Assembly (NCBI GenBank): GCA_013306675.1
Contig: JABLUY010000174.1
Location: forward strand, 18,933-82,932
Length of the DNA stretch: 64,000 nucleotides
Reading direction: 5' to 3'
Origin: Thraustochytrium sp. TN22
Taxonomy: Eukaryota > Sar > Bigyra > Thraustochytrida > Thraustochytriidae
Part shown: piece by piece, positions 8,798-17,449 of the stretch
Layout: each line of letters opens with the position of its first letter
Numbering within the stretch: the stretch's first letter is position 1
The notes under the pieces: model-generated
What the model saw: only the letters and a program-made list of their open reading frames with translations
What the model was told of the DNA's origin: nothing
Database searches by the model: none
Made by a program: the position numbers and the translations under genes

Positions 8798-11467
8798 ATG
8801 GGCGAGCACGCGGCGACCGGGGGCGCGGCGAAGCTGGCGGCGGCCGTGCGGCGCTGGACCGAGTACCAGGACGAGGACGCGTGGGTGCTGGGCCTGGGCG
8901 CGACGGCGGCGTGTCTGTGCATGGCGACGGGGCGGTGCGATGAGATGATGCTGTTTGCGGCCATGTCGCTGGCGTTCGGGACGCTGGTCACGTGCAAGCT
9001 GCCCGACCTGCACGTGGAGGCGACGCTGCGCGAGCTGAGCGCGCCAGAGGCGCGCACGGACGTGGTGGGCGCCCTGGCGGGGGCCCTGGGCGTGCCAGTG
9101 GGTAGCACGGGCCGCGGGCTGGTGTTTGCGGCCGGCTGGGTCGTGCTGGCGCTGGGCGTGCTGCTGCTGGCGAGGCGCACGCTGCAAAAGTACTCGCCGG
9201 CCGCATGCGTGGTGCTGTACTGCGCGTGCCTGGTGACGGCGCTGCGCGACCGGGCGGCGGAGTCGCCGCCCGTGCTGGCGACCATCGTTACGAGCATGTG
9301 CGCGCTCTCGCTCAAGAGCAACCATGTACTGCGCCTGCACATTGCGGCGGCCTGCTTTTGCGCCTGCATGCTCGTCATGAGCGAGTGGATGCAGCTCGTG
9401 CCGGGCGACGCCGGCCTCGACGCGGACCAGCTGCTCGGCCCCTCGGGCGTCAGCCTCTGCCTCACGGTTGGCCTCGGCGCCATTTTGGTGCACGACGTCA
9501 CGGCGCTCTTCCTGCTCGAGCCCGCCGTCGACGCCGCGCACGTCTGCTACGTGCTGCTGGTCACGCTCTTTGGCGTAGATGCGCTGCTGGAGCTGGCTGT
9601 GGGCCTTGGCATGCCGCAGGCCTCGTGCGCCTGGCTGCGTGGCGGTGACGCTGACGGCGGCGATGAGCCAGCACAGCTGCGGGTGGCTGGCCTGCGGTGG
9701 GCGGACTGCTTTCACCGGCTGGGCCGCCTGCGCCTGCTGGCGGCCTGGCAGGAGCTTTTGGCGTACGAGAGCCTGGTGGCGATGGCGCCGCCGCTGTGCT
9801 CGTTCTTCGCGCTCACCATGACGATTCGCCGCCTGCTCTCGCCCACGGCCGTGTGGCACCGCAACCGGCGGCGGCCGGCGGCCGGCATTGTGCTGCTGGC
9901 ACTCTCCGCACTGGGCGCCTGGGTGTATTGGACGGAGCCGGTTCAGGTGCTGGCCACCGCGACGAGCCCGCTGGCGCTCACGATCGGGTCCAGCCTCGTC
10001 TACCTCCTGGTCTCCTTGGTCACGGAGTCGACCAAGCACCGCAGCATCGTGCGCGGCAAGTGGTGGACCATGGTGTACTTTCGGCGCGAGGGACTCTTTG
10101 CGGACGACGACCACCCGAACGGCGCGCACGGGGCGCGCGGCGGCGGCGCGGGCCATGCCCATGGCGCGGGGGTCCGGGGCGCGCCGCCGCCCTTTTACAT
10201 CGCGGGCGCTGAGGACGCGCGCGTCAAGGGCGACCTGGAGGCTTTGCGCGAGCTCATGGCCTCGCACAAGGCGCTCTCGATGCAGGTGCGGCGGCTGGAA
10301 CGCGCCGCGAAGAATGCCGAGCAGGCGGCCAGCCCAGACCTGGGCGACGAGAACCAGCTGGCGAAGCAGCAGATGCAGGCGGCCGCTGTCGCGTGCCGCG
10401 CCGCCGTGGTGTCGGAGCGCGTGGCGCTGCAGCTGCGTGAGCTGTCCAGCGACGCAGAGACGGAGCGCGACATCCTGGTGTCGATCCGTCGCTTCGTCAA
10501 GAACAACAATGCACCTGCCGGCGACCAACGGCGCGACCACTACACGGTCATCAAGCGGCAGACTGACAACGCCATCACGAGCTTCAATTGGATGCGCGCC
10601 GAGATGGAGGACGCCGAGACGCGCGCCGAGTTTCTCATGGAGCAGGCGCGCCGCGATCTGCGCCGCGCCGTCAAATACTACTCGGCCTGTCGGCTCGCGA
10701 CGCGCGACCCGCACGCGCGCAGCGAGCTCGACAAGCTCATGACGCGGCTCACCACGCAGATCGACAAGAGCGTCATGGACCCCGCACAGGTCACGCACCA
10801 GCTCACCGAGGCCAAGACCTCGGCGCGCGCCGACCTGCAGCGGCGCGGTCGCCGCCTACCCTCGTCCATTGGGAGCCACGGCGAGGAGGCGCTCGTCGGT
10901 GCCACCGCGACCGCCTCGGCGCTCGCCGCGAGCATTAACGGCGTTGACGGCGCCACCCTGCAGGAGTCCAAGGGCGCCACGCCGTACGAGGTGGCGCTGC
11001 GCCGCAAGGGGATCTCCGCCAGCGAAGTCAGGCCAAGCCGAGCCAAGGACGGCGCGCCTGCCGGCGAGCAGGCTTCGGCCGCCTCGGCGCTGCACTTCTC
11101 GCACCACGCCACTCTCGACGATGGCACCGGCGCCGACGCCGGCGCTGGCGCTGGCGCCTCCGGGACTGGCGCCGCCTCCGGCACGAACGCCAGGCTCTCC
11201 CAGTCCCAGCGCAGCGGCACGCGGAGCAAGCGCCGTTGGTGGCCCTTTGGCTCCTCCACGTCGGGCGCTTCGTCCGCAGCCGGCGGTCAGGCCTCCTCCA
11301 CCGCCTCCGGCCGCCGCAAGCGCGCCGCCTCATCCAACAGCGGTCCGGAGCCACGGCAGCCTGACCTCGCGAGGAATGCCATCGGCTCCCCGACACAGTC
11401 CAGCTCCAGCTCCTCCAAGTCGCGCAAGCCATACCGCTCCCTCAACCTTTCCAACAAGCGCAAGTGA
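8798..11467 (+). CDS. Orphan polytopic membrane protein with C-terminal coiled coil
   Basis: An 889-residue protein of unknown family. Residues about 25-415 contain roughly ten hydrophobic spans (for example GRGLVFAAGWVVLALGVLLL, LCLTVGLGAILVHDVTALFL and LALTIGSSLVYLLVSLV). A Gly/His-rich linker follows (about 435-460). Next comes a long charged helical region (about 470-650) rich in Glu, Arg and Ala with heptad character, including the LRELMASHKALSMQVRRLER segment. The last 240 residues are Ser/Ala/Gly-rich, basic and probably disordered, ending in LNLSNKRK. The start is the first ATG after the GGC run; the frame extends upstream only through non-ATG codons. I recognise no catalytic or transporter motif. 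The plan (many spans, then a cytosolic coiled coil) suggests a scaffold or channel-like protein, which is only a guess. Confidence 0.75.
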   Translation: MGEHAATGGAAKLAAAVRRWTEYQDEDAWVLGLGATAACLCMATGRCDEMMLFAAMSLAFGTLVTCKLPDLHVEATLRELSAPEARTDVVGALAGALGVPVGSTGRGLVFAAGWVVLALGVLLLARRTLQKYSPAACVVLYCACLVTALRDRAAESPPVLATIVTSMCALSLKSNHVLRLHIAAACFCACMLVMSEWMQLVPGDAGLDADQLLGPSGVSLCLTVGLGAILVHDVTALFLLEPAVDAAHVCYVLLVTLFGVDALLELAVGLGMPQASCAWLRGGDADGGDEPAQLRVAGLRWADCFHRLGRLRLLAAWQELLAYESLVAMAPPLCSFFALTMTIRRLLSPTAVWHRNRRRPAAGIVLLALSALGAWVYWTEPVQVLATATSPLALTIGSSLVYLLVSLVTESTKHRSIVRGKWWTMVYFRREGLFADDDHPNGAHGARGGGAGHAHGAGVRGAPPPFYIAGAEDARVKGDLEALRELMASHKALSMQVRRLERAAKNAEQAASPDLGDENQLAKQQMQAAAVACRAAVVSERVALQLRELSSDAETERDILVSIRRFVKNNNAPAGDQRRDHYTVIKRQTDNAITSFNWMRAEMEDAETRAEFLMEQARRDLRRAVKYYSACRLATRDPHARSELDKLMTRLTTQIDKSVMDPAQVTHQLTEAKTSARADLQRRGRRLPSSIGSHGEEALVGATATASALAASINGVDGATLQESKGATPYEVALRRKGISASEVRPSRAKDGAPAGEQASAASALHFSHHATLDDGTGADAGAGAGASGTGAASGTNARLSQSQRSGTRSKRRWWPFGSSTSGASSAAGGQASSTASGRRKRAASSNSGPEPRQPDLARNAIGSPTQSSSSSSKSRKPYRSLNLSNKRK

Positions 11468-11730
11468 CCGCGGACAACAAGCAGGGAGAAGCGACACATG
11501 CCAGTTGCCTGGCGCACAGCGCCAGCCAAGCAGCCCAGATGACACACATGATGTGGCCGCGCGCGTGACTTGTGCGAAATAATGACGGACGAAGAGCACG
11601 CACAAGCACAAGTCATGACGGCAAGAGCGACATGAGCCTGAATCTCGTGTCGTGGCGCGGGCCTCGTCGACCTGCCTCGGTCCGAGTTCTTGGACCTGAT
11701 GATCTTCCCATCGATCGCGCGGGCGTGCGT

Positions 11731-12271
11731 GACATTCCAGTGACCTACCATAACAATTGAGTCCACGTGAGCCTCCGTGCGCGCAATCGTGACGCGAGGC
11801 GGCCGCTGACCTTCCAGTGACCTGCCATAACAATTGACAGTGAGTCCACGTGAACCTCCGTGCGCGCGATCGTGATGCGAGGCGGCCGCTGACCTTCCGT
11901 GACCTACCATAACAATTGAGTCCACGTGAGCCTCCGTGCACGCAATCGTGACGCGAGGCGGCCGCTGACCTTCCAGTGACCTGCCATAACAATTGAGTCC
12001 ACGTGAACCTCCGTGCGCGCGATCGTGATGCGAGGCGGCCGCTGACCTTCCGTGACCTGCCATAACAATTGAGTCCACGTGAACCTCCGTGCGCGCGATC
12101 GTGACGCGAGGCGGCCGCTGACCTTCCAGTGACCTGCCATAACAATTGAGTCCACGTGAACCTCCGTGCGCGCGATCGTGATGCGAGGCGGCCGCTGACC
12201 TTTCGTGACCTACCAAAACAATTGAGTCCACGTGAGCCTCCGTGCACGCAATCGTGACGCGAGGCGGCCGC
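11731..12271. repeat. 76/77 bp dimeric minisatellite, seven copies
   Basis: The core gtccacgtg begins at 11761, 11844, 11920, 11997, 12073, 12150 and 12226, giving spacings of 83, 76, 77, 76, 77 and 76. Every copy holds CACGTG and ends in GAGGCGGCCGC; CAATTGAG precedes each core except copy 2, where it reads CAATTGACAGTGAG. The 76/77 alternation comes from ttccgtgacc versus ttccagtgacc, so the array is organised as dimers of about 153 bp. A partial copy precedes the first core. Confidence 0.95.
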
Positions 12272-12759
12272 CTCGGAGAAGATGCCCTTGCTACCTGGTT
12301 CACGCGGCGAATGCCAGCGCTGCGCTGGCATGCAGATGGGTTCTCATGGTGGAGTTCAAGGGTACCGGAACCAATACCATGGGCCGCTGCAAGGATGGTG
12401 ACGGCATAGGCGGGCAATCGCTTGGCTTCTGGTCCTCATGCCGAGTCGGCCGGTGCCGTGCTTGGCAACAGTTTGAGCAATAGGACGGAGTCGCGTCGTG
12501 CGGAATGCTCAAGCTAGCTCTTGCTAGGGCAAGGAGACAGCGGTCATCCTGGGTTTCAGCAACGGGACAAACGCCAAAGATGCGAAAGGAGATGGAGAAC
12601 TTGCGCGCCTGGCGTCGTAAACCAAAAAGAAGAAGAAATCTGTCATTGCTGCAAGCAACGCAAGCTTGCAGCTCAAGCTTGCAGCTCACGCAGTACCATT
12701 CAAAAAGTAAAAGTCCTGGTCAGCTCGCGGCACGAGCGATTATTCCCGCGCCTTGCCGT

Positions 12760-12858
12760 TCAAGCTCGCAGCAAGCTTGCTGCATGCTCGCAGCAAGCTC
12801 GCAGCAAGCTCGCAGCAAGCTTGCAGCAAGCTCGCAGCAAGCTCACGGCAAGCTCGCA
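12760..12858. repeat. 11-bp tandem repeat (CGCAGCAAGCT)
   Basis: About eight imperfect copies of cgcagcaagct, with tgcagcaagct variants. Looser copies of the same words occur from 12655. Confidence 0.85.
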
Positions 12859-13568
12859 GGGCGCAGCTGCTTGCTGTGAGTCAGCATCCTCATTTGCTGG
12901 CTGCGCCTGGGCAGCCGCCACCTGCAGCCGCCCGCAACATGAAGCACGTCTCTCGACGTGGCGCCCCGGCGGGTTGCACCACCGCAGCTGCGAACAAGTC
13001 GATCGGAGTGCAGCAGCGCGCAACAGCGCGCAACAGCGCGCAGAAGCGGCGCGTCTCGTTGCCTAGACCAAGACGTCACGGCATGCACACACTGCAGATC
13101 CTCTGCACGGGCTGCGTGAGCACTCAGCAGGAAGGAGCTGGAAGCGCGCTGCCAGGCCAGTGCACGCGCCCGGACGCCAGGCGCTGGCCTCGACGCTAGC
13201 TCGCTCAGCGTGGCTGCCTGCCAGCCTGCCGCTTGCCCGGCAGCGCCGGCCCGCGAGGACCTCGGCACTGGCGCGAGGCTCGAGCACGTCTCGCTCGCGC
13301 TCGCCTTGGAGTCCTTCCTCGCTCCGGGCAGCCTCCGTGCAGCCCGATCAGAGGGAGCCGCGGGGAACCGAGCGCGCAGCCAGCAGCTTCTCTTGAGTCG
13401 AGTCGAAAGATCGTCGCTCGCGGTCAGCCCGCCGTCCTCGGCGAGGAGCGCTGCGTCAGGCTGCGTCAGGCTGCGCTGCGTCAGCGTAACAGCGTCGTCA
13501 GCGGCATGCGCAGCGCCGCGAGCTCCGCCTCCCGCAGAACTGGAGCGCCGGCAGTCGTCCATCCCCGC

Positions 13569-13622
13569 TCGCGCGGCAGGCGCGGCCAGGCGCGGCGAGG
13601 CGCGGCCAGGCGCGGCGCGGCG
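13569..13622. repeat. GGCGCGGC(C/G)A tandem repeat
   Basis: Short imperfect repeats of aggcgcggcc and aggcgcggcg, about 300 bases upstream of the SEC14-GOLD ATG. Confidence 0.7.
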
Positions 13623-13915
13623 ACCAGGGGAGCGAGCGCCCCCCCGCGCGGGCGACTGGCAGGCCGCCGGCGGCGCAGCGCGGCGCCTGGTTGGCATTGT
13701 TGACAAGTCTCTCTGCTCTGACAGGTTCGGCAGCCAGAAGTGCCTGCAGTGCCTGCGCTGCTCAGCCTGTGTGAGGCGGAGCAGGCGACGCGCGGCGGCG
13801 GCGAGAGGGCGGGCATTCGTGCATTCCGGCAGCGAAGGCAGCGCAGGGCAGCGAGGCGGGCGAGGCGAGCGCGCAGGGACGCGGCGCCCGGCAGCGCAGC
13901 AGCTCGCCAACGAGC

Positions 13916-15463
13916 ATGGCGGCCATGGTGGACAAGGCGCTGGCGGCGGAGGTGGCGACGGAGGCCAAGAGCCCTGAGGAGGCCGCCGCCGCGCACAAGG
14001 CGCTGCAGAGGCTGGAGGCGACGTCGAGGTGGACCAAGGCGAACGTGGTCAAGTCGCTGACGGTGCCGCGCGGCGAGGAGTACCTGGAGAGCACGCTGGT
14101 GCGCTTCCTGCGGGCGCGCAATGGCGACCCGGACAAGGCCGCGCACATGATGGACGAGGCGCTGCAGTTCAGGGAGCGGCACGAAGTGGACACCATCCTG
14201 GAGCGGCCCATGTCCAGGGAACTGCAGCGGCATATCCACCGCGGCGTGTACGAGGGCTTTTTGCCGGGCTTTGACAAGCTGGGCAGGCCGGTGTACACGC
14301 TGCGCGGCGGCGCGAGCAACGACGGCATCCACAACATGATCAGCTCCCCGCCCGAGGGCGCCACGGAGTGGGATCTGCAGCACCTCGAGGACGCGCACAT
14401 GCACTGGCACCTGTCCATGATCGAGTACGTGACGACGGTGCTCTTCAAGGAGGCCACCAAGAAGGCCGGCCGCCTCATCAACAAGTACCTGGTCATCGAC
14501 GACCTCAAGGGGCTCAGCCTGCACGGCGTGCGCGGGCTGTACAGGGTCATCACCATCTTCAAGAAGTCCGCTGCCGTCGATCAGCTGCTCTACCCGGAGC
14601 TGCTCAGCATGTTCATGTTCACCAACAGCCCGGCACTCTTCCGCGCGCCCTTCAAGCTCATCACCAGCTTTCTGGAGGGCGATACGGCGCGCAAGATGTT
14701 CGTTCTGGGCGGCCCCTCGCAGTTCGAGACGCCGCTCGCCGCCGTCCTTGACAAGGACCAGCGGCCGGACTTTCTCGGCGGCACACTCGAGGGCAACCAC
14801 GTCACGACGTATGAAGAGCCCGACACCGTCGTCTTTGGCCGCCTCCATGACATGGTCGAGGCCAACGGCGCGCGCCTCGGCTACGAGACCGAGAAGCGTA
14901 GCGGCCCCTATGCGCGCAAGCACATTGCGGCGCGCGGCGTCGAGACCACCTGCGTCCCGGTGCGCGCCGGCGAGGTGGCCGAGTGGCAGGTCGCCGTCGA
15001 GTCCCACGACATCGACTACCGCGCCGAATTCCGGGCGAACGGCGCGGCCGACCACGAGGTCATTGTCGTCGACAACCCTGATCGGAACCCGCACTCGACC
15101 GACGTGCGCACGCATTTTAGCTTCCGTGCCCCGCAGGACGGCGAGCTCACGCTTCACTTGGGCAACCAGCACAGCCGCATGCGCTCCAAGGTCGTGCACG
15201 TTCGTGTCTTTACGTGGCAGCCGCGCGCCGCCGAGCCCGAGCCGGCTGAGCCCGCCAAGCCCACGGCCGAGGAAGCTGTCAAGCCCGCGGCCGAGGACAC
15301 AGTCAAGCCCGCGGCAGACGATAAGGTTCCCAATACCGCGGCCACGGCCCAGGAGCCCGTGTCCGAGGACGCGCCGGTGGCGCAGAGCGAGGCCGCGCCG
15401 GCCGCGCCGGCCAAGTCAGAGACCGAGGCTACCTCGGGCGAGCAGCTTGAGGCCTCCGCGTGA
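13916..15463 (+). CDS. SEC14-GOLD phosphatidylinositol/lipid-transfer protein
   Basis: A 515-residue protein with a CRAL-TRIO N-terminal helical region (about 20-95, including LVRFLRARNGDPDKAAHM), a SEC14 lipid-binding domain (about 115-300) and a GOLD beta-sandwich (about 340-450, ending in LTLHLGNQHSRMRSKVVHVRV). SEC14 hallmarks are RPVYTLRGG, YLVIDDLKGLSL and the pocket segment PELLSMFMFTNSPALFRAPF. A disordered tail follows with repeated KPAAED-type units and many Ala, Pro and Glu. SEC14-GOLD proteins move phosphoinositides or other lipids between membranes and act in Golgi/endosome traffic; the cargo here is unknown. The start is the ATG of MAAMVDKAL. The next gene is convergent, 251 bases away. 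Confidence 0.9.
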   Translation: MAAMVDKALAAEVATEAKSPEEAAAAHKALQRLEATSRWTKANVVKSLTVPRGEEYLESTLVRFLRARNGDPDKAAHMMDEALQFRERHEVDTILERPMSRELQRHIHRGVYEGFLPGFDKLGRPVYTLRGGASNDGIHNMISSPPEGATEWDLQHLEDAHMHWHLSMIEYVTTVLFKEATKKAGRLINKYLVIDDLKGLSLHGVRGLYRVITIFKKSAAVDQLLYPELLSMFMFTNSPALFRAPFKLITSFLEGDTARKMFVLGGPSQFETPLAAVLDKDQRPDFLGGTLEGNHVTTYEEPDTVVFGRLHDMVEANGARLGYETEKRSGPYARKHIAARGVETTCVPVRAGEVAEWQVAVESHDIDYRAEFRANGAADHEVIVVDNPDRNPHSTDVRTHFSFRAPQDGELTLHLGNQHSRMRSKVVHVRVFTWQPRAAEPEPAEPAKPTAEEAVKPAAEDTVKPAADDKVPNTAATAQEPVSEDAPVAQSEAAPAAPAKSETEATSGEQLEASA

Positions 15464-15558
15464 GCGCGTCCTCACACACGTGCATTGCGCCAGCGAGAGC
15501 CCTGCCTTGCTCTACCACTGCCTGGAGTCACATGCATACACGCGCGCAACAAACAACG

Positions 15559-15620
15559 TACACACACACACACAAAGAGAGAGCGAGCGAGCGAGCGAGC
15601 GAGAGACAGAGAGAGAGAAC
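15559..15620. repeat. (CA)n-(GAGC)n-(GA)n microsatellite
   Basis: A run of CA turns into (GAGC)n and then (GA)n in the 3' flank of the SEC14-GOLD gene. A second short CA run lies at about 15666-15681. Confidence 0.9.
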
Positions 15621-15714
15621 ATGGGAGAAGAAAAAAGTCAAGTCTGCTAAAAAAGATCGCTTCATTCACACACACACACACGGTGCCACTTCGGAAACGG
15701 CCGGGCCATTCATC

Positions 15715-16725
15715 TCACCAGCCCAGGAGGCTGCCAAGCCAGCCACGAGGCTTGCGCTTGAGAATAAAGCACTTCTCGTAGCACTCGGAAAAGGGGATGA
15801 CGTCGACGACCTCCTCGACGTCCCAGCCGGCCTCGAGAGCATCGAAAAAGGAAGGGTCCGCATGCGCGCCGCCGCGGCCCTCGCCCACGAAGACGAGGCG
15901 GTCGCCGCGAAAGTGCTTCAAGCACTGCGTCGCCATGCCGTCGGGCGGCGGGCAGACCAGGAGCAGCGTGCGGTCGCGGTGCTTGCGCAGCGTGTCCGGC
16001 GTGCCCTCGAGCACGCCCGTGGCGTCGCGCGCCACATTCGCTGGCATGTGCAGCTGCGAGAAGTCGTCGTAGGCCACCACGTCGGCCTTGTGCGCCGTCT
16101 CCAGCTCGCGCTTCCACTGGCCGTGGCCGGCGCCCATCTCTACGAGCGGCGAGAGCTCCGCCACCTTGCGCATCGCCTCGTCCGACCACCGCACGCAGCC
16201 GAACGCGCGCATGTACTCGTCGCGCGCGTGCGCCTGGTCCGCGCCCACGCCGAAGATGATCTGCTGCGCCTCGCGGTTCACCGCCTCCTTGAGCTTGTGC
16301 ATCTCCATCTGGTACTGCCGCCCCGTCAGCTCGCCGCGCGACAGCCGCTCCTGCAGCAGGAAGATCCGGTTGCGCGACCTCGCGCGCAGCTGCAGCACGT
16401 CGCGCTCGCGCGCCTGCCGCAGCTTGATGCCCTCCTCCAGCTCCGGATACACGAACGGGTTGGCCGGCGCCTCGGCCGGCGCCTTGGCCTCCTCGGCCGG
16501 CGCCTTGGCCTCCGCGGCTGGCGCCTCGGCCTCCGCGCGCGCCTCGCGCGTCAGCAGCCCCGCGCCGGCGGCCGCCGCGAGCCCCAGCGCGCCCAGCGCC
16601 AGGCGCGCCGCGGCGCCCTCATTCCGCGCCGCTGCCGCCCGCGCCGCCAGCCCGCCGCCCACGCGCGGGCTCGCGAGCCGCCGCGCCGCCGCGCGCCCCG
16701 CCGCGCCCGCCGCGCGCGCGAGCAT
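15715..16725 (-). CDS. Methyltransferase-like protein with organelle-type presequence
   Basis: A 336-residue protein. Residues 1-60 are rich in Arg and Ala with almost no acids (MLARAAGAAGRAAARRLASP) and include a hydrophobic stretch, which fits a mitochondrial presequence. An Ala/Glu/Pro-repeat linker follows (AEAKAPAEEAKAPAE). The core has LVEMGAGHGQWKREL (about residue 192), which matches glycine-rich motif I of class I SAM methyltransferases. Next come an acidic-strand segment ADVVAYDDFSQL, then RTLLLVCPPPDGM and DRLVFVGEGRGG, where later strands are expected. The substrate is unknown. An alternative start 36 codons upstream is not ATG-supported. It is convergent with SEC14-GOLD. Confidence 0.7.
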   Translation of the reverse strand: MLARAAGAAGRAAARRLASPRVGGGLAARAAAARNEGAAARLALGALGLAAAAGAGLLTREARAEAEAPAAEAKAPAEEAKAPAEAPANPFVYPELEEGIKLRQARERDVLQLRARSRNRIFLLQERLSRGELTGRQYQMEMHKLKEAVNREAQQIIFGVGADQAHARDEYMRAFGCVRWSDEAMRKVAELSPLVEMGAGHGQWKRELETAHKADVVAYDDFSQLHMPANVARDATGVLEGTPDTLRKHRDRTLLLVCPPPDGMATQCLKHFRGDRLVFVGEGRGGAHADPSFFDALEAGWDVEEVVDVIPFSECYEKCFILKRKPRGWLGSLLGW

Positions 16726-17449
16726 CGTCCCGCCGCCGCGCCGCGCCGCGCTCCGCGAGCAGGAAAGCGCTTTGCGTTGGCGCCTGCAGCGGCCGCGCTC
16801 GCCGTCGTCCTCCACGACGTCCACGACGTCCACGAGTTCTCGCGCGAGCTGCCCACGGCCGCGCCGCCGGCCAAAACAGCGCTGCTCGGCGGGCTCCTCG
16901 TCGGGCTCGTGCTCTTGCTGCTGTCGCTGCCGATTCTGCTGTAAGCGCTGCAGTCAGTAGTGGTCGCGGCTGCCAGTGCCAGTGGTGGTCGAGGTGGTCG
17001 TGGTGGTCGCGGTGCTGCTGCTGCTGCTTCTAGCTGGCGCCATTGACACCGTCCAGGTCGTTGGTGCAGCCAAGGACACACAAGGTACCAGACCTTTTTC
17101 TTGCGCTGCCCAGCCGCGCCGCCGCCCCAAACAGCGCTGCTCGGCGGGCTCCTCGTCGGGCTCGTGCTCCGCCTGCTGTCGCTGTAGGTGCTGCTGTAAG
17201 CGCTGCAGTCAGTGCTGCTGTCAGTGGTGGCGCGGCTGCCAGTGCCAGCGGTGGTCGAGGTGGTCGTGGTGGTGGTGGTGGTGCTGCTGCTGCTGCTGCT
17301 TCTAGCTAGCGCCATTGACGCCGTCCAGGTCGTCGGTGCAGCCAAGGACACACAAGGTACCAGACCTTTTTCTTGCGCTGCAGCGCTGCCAATCACCACC
17401 ACCACCACCATCTCAACAAGAGAATGCGGGTTCTGCTTTACAGGGTGTT
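16726..17449. other. Intergenic region carrying a tandem duplication
   Basis: 724 bases between two minus-strand genes, largely filled by two copies of a 255-272 bp unit. Plus-strand hydrophobic frames lie inside both copies but lack an ATG. Confidence 0.5.
16855..17385. repeat. 255-272 bp direct tandem duplication
   Basis: gctgctcggcgggctcctcg occurs at 16881 and 17136 (offset 255). cattgacaccgtccaggtcg at 17041 and its near-copy at 17313 are offset by 272; the difference comes from the GGTGGT/CTGCTG runs between. On the plus strand both copies preserve AAPPxxTALLGGLLVGLVLxLLSL in frame. Confidence 0.9.

Larger units (their letters stand above)
11468..13915. other. Repeat-rich intergenic region
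   Basis: 2.4 kb with no supported gene. It contains the 76/77 bp minisatellite (11731-12271), 11-bp AAGCTCGCAGC repeats (12760-12858), and GCGCGGC-type repeats at about 13569-13622, close to the start of the SEC14-GOLD gene. Open frames here come from repeats or high GC. Confidence 0.6.

Noticed and set aside
8561-10798. 745-residue minus-strand open frame opposite the polytopic coiled-coil gene
   Set aside because: It is Arg/His/Ala/Gln-rich without domains and is explained by the third-position GC bias of the real plus-strand gene.
11731-12271. CRISPR-like array of regularly spaced units
   Set aside because: The whole unit is repeated with no unique spacers, and the context is eukaryotic.
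11287-12417. 376-residue minus-strand frame across the minisatellite, with repeated peptide blocks
   Set aside because: The repeats differ by one base (76/77), so the frame changes between units and two overlapping frames are equally repetitive. This is not a selected protein repeat.
12843-13910. 355-residue minus-strand frame in the repeat-rich spacer
   Set aside because: Made of Ala/Arg/Ser low complexity, partly from 11-bp repeats, and overlaps the SEC14-GOLD leader.
13481-15199. 572-residue minus-strand frame opposite SEC14-GOLD
   Set aside because: No domain, and it overlaps an intact SEC14-GOLD gene.
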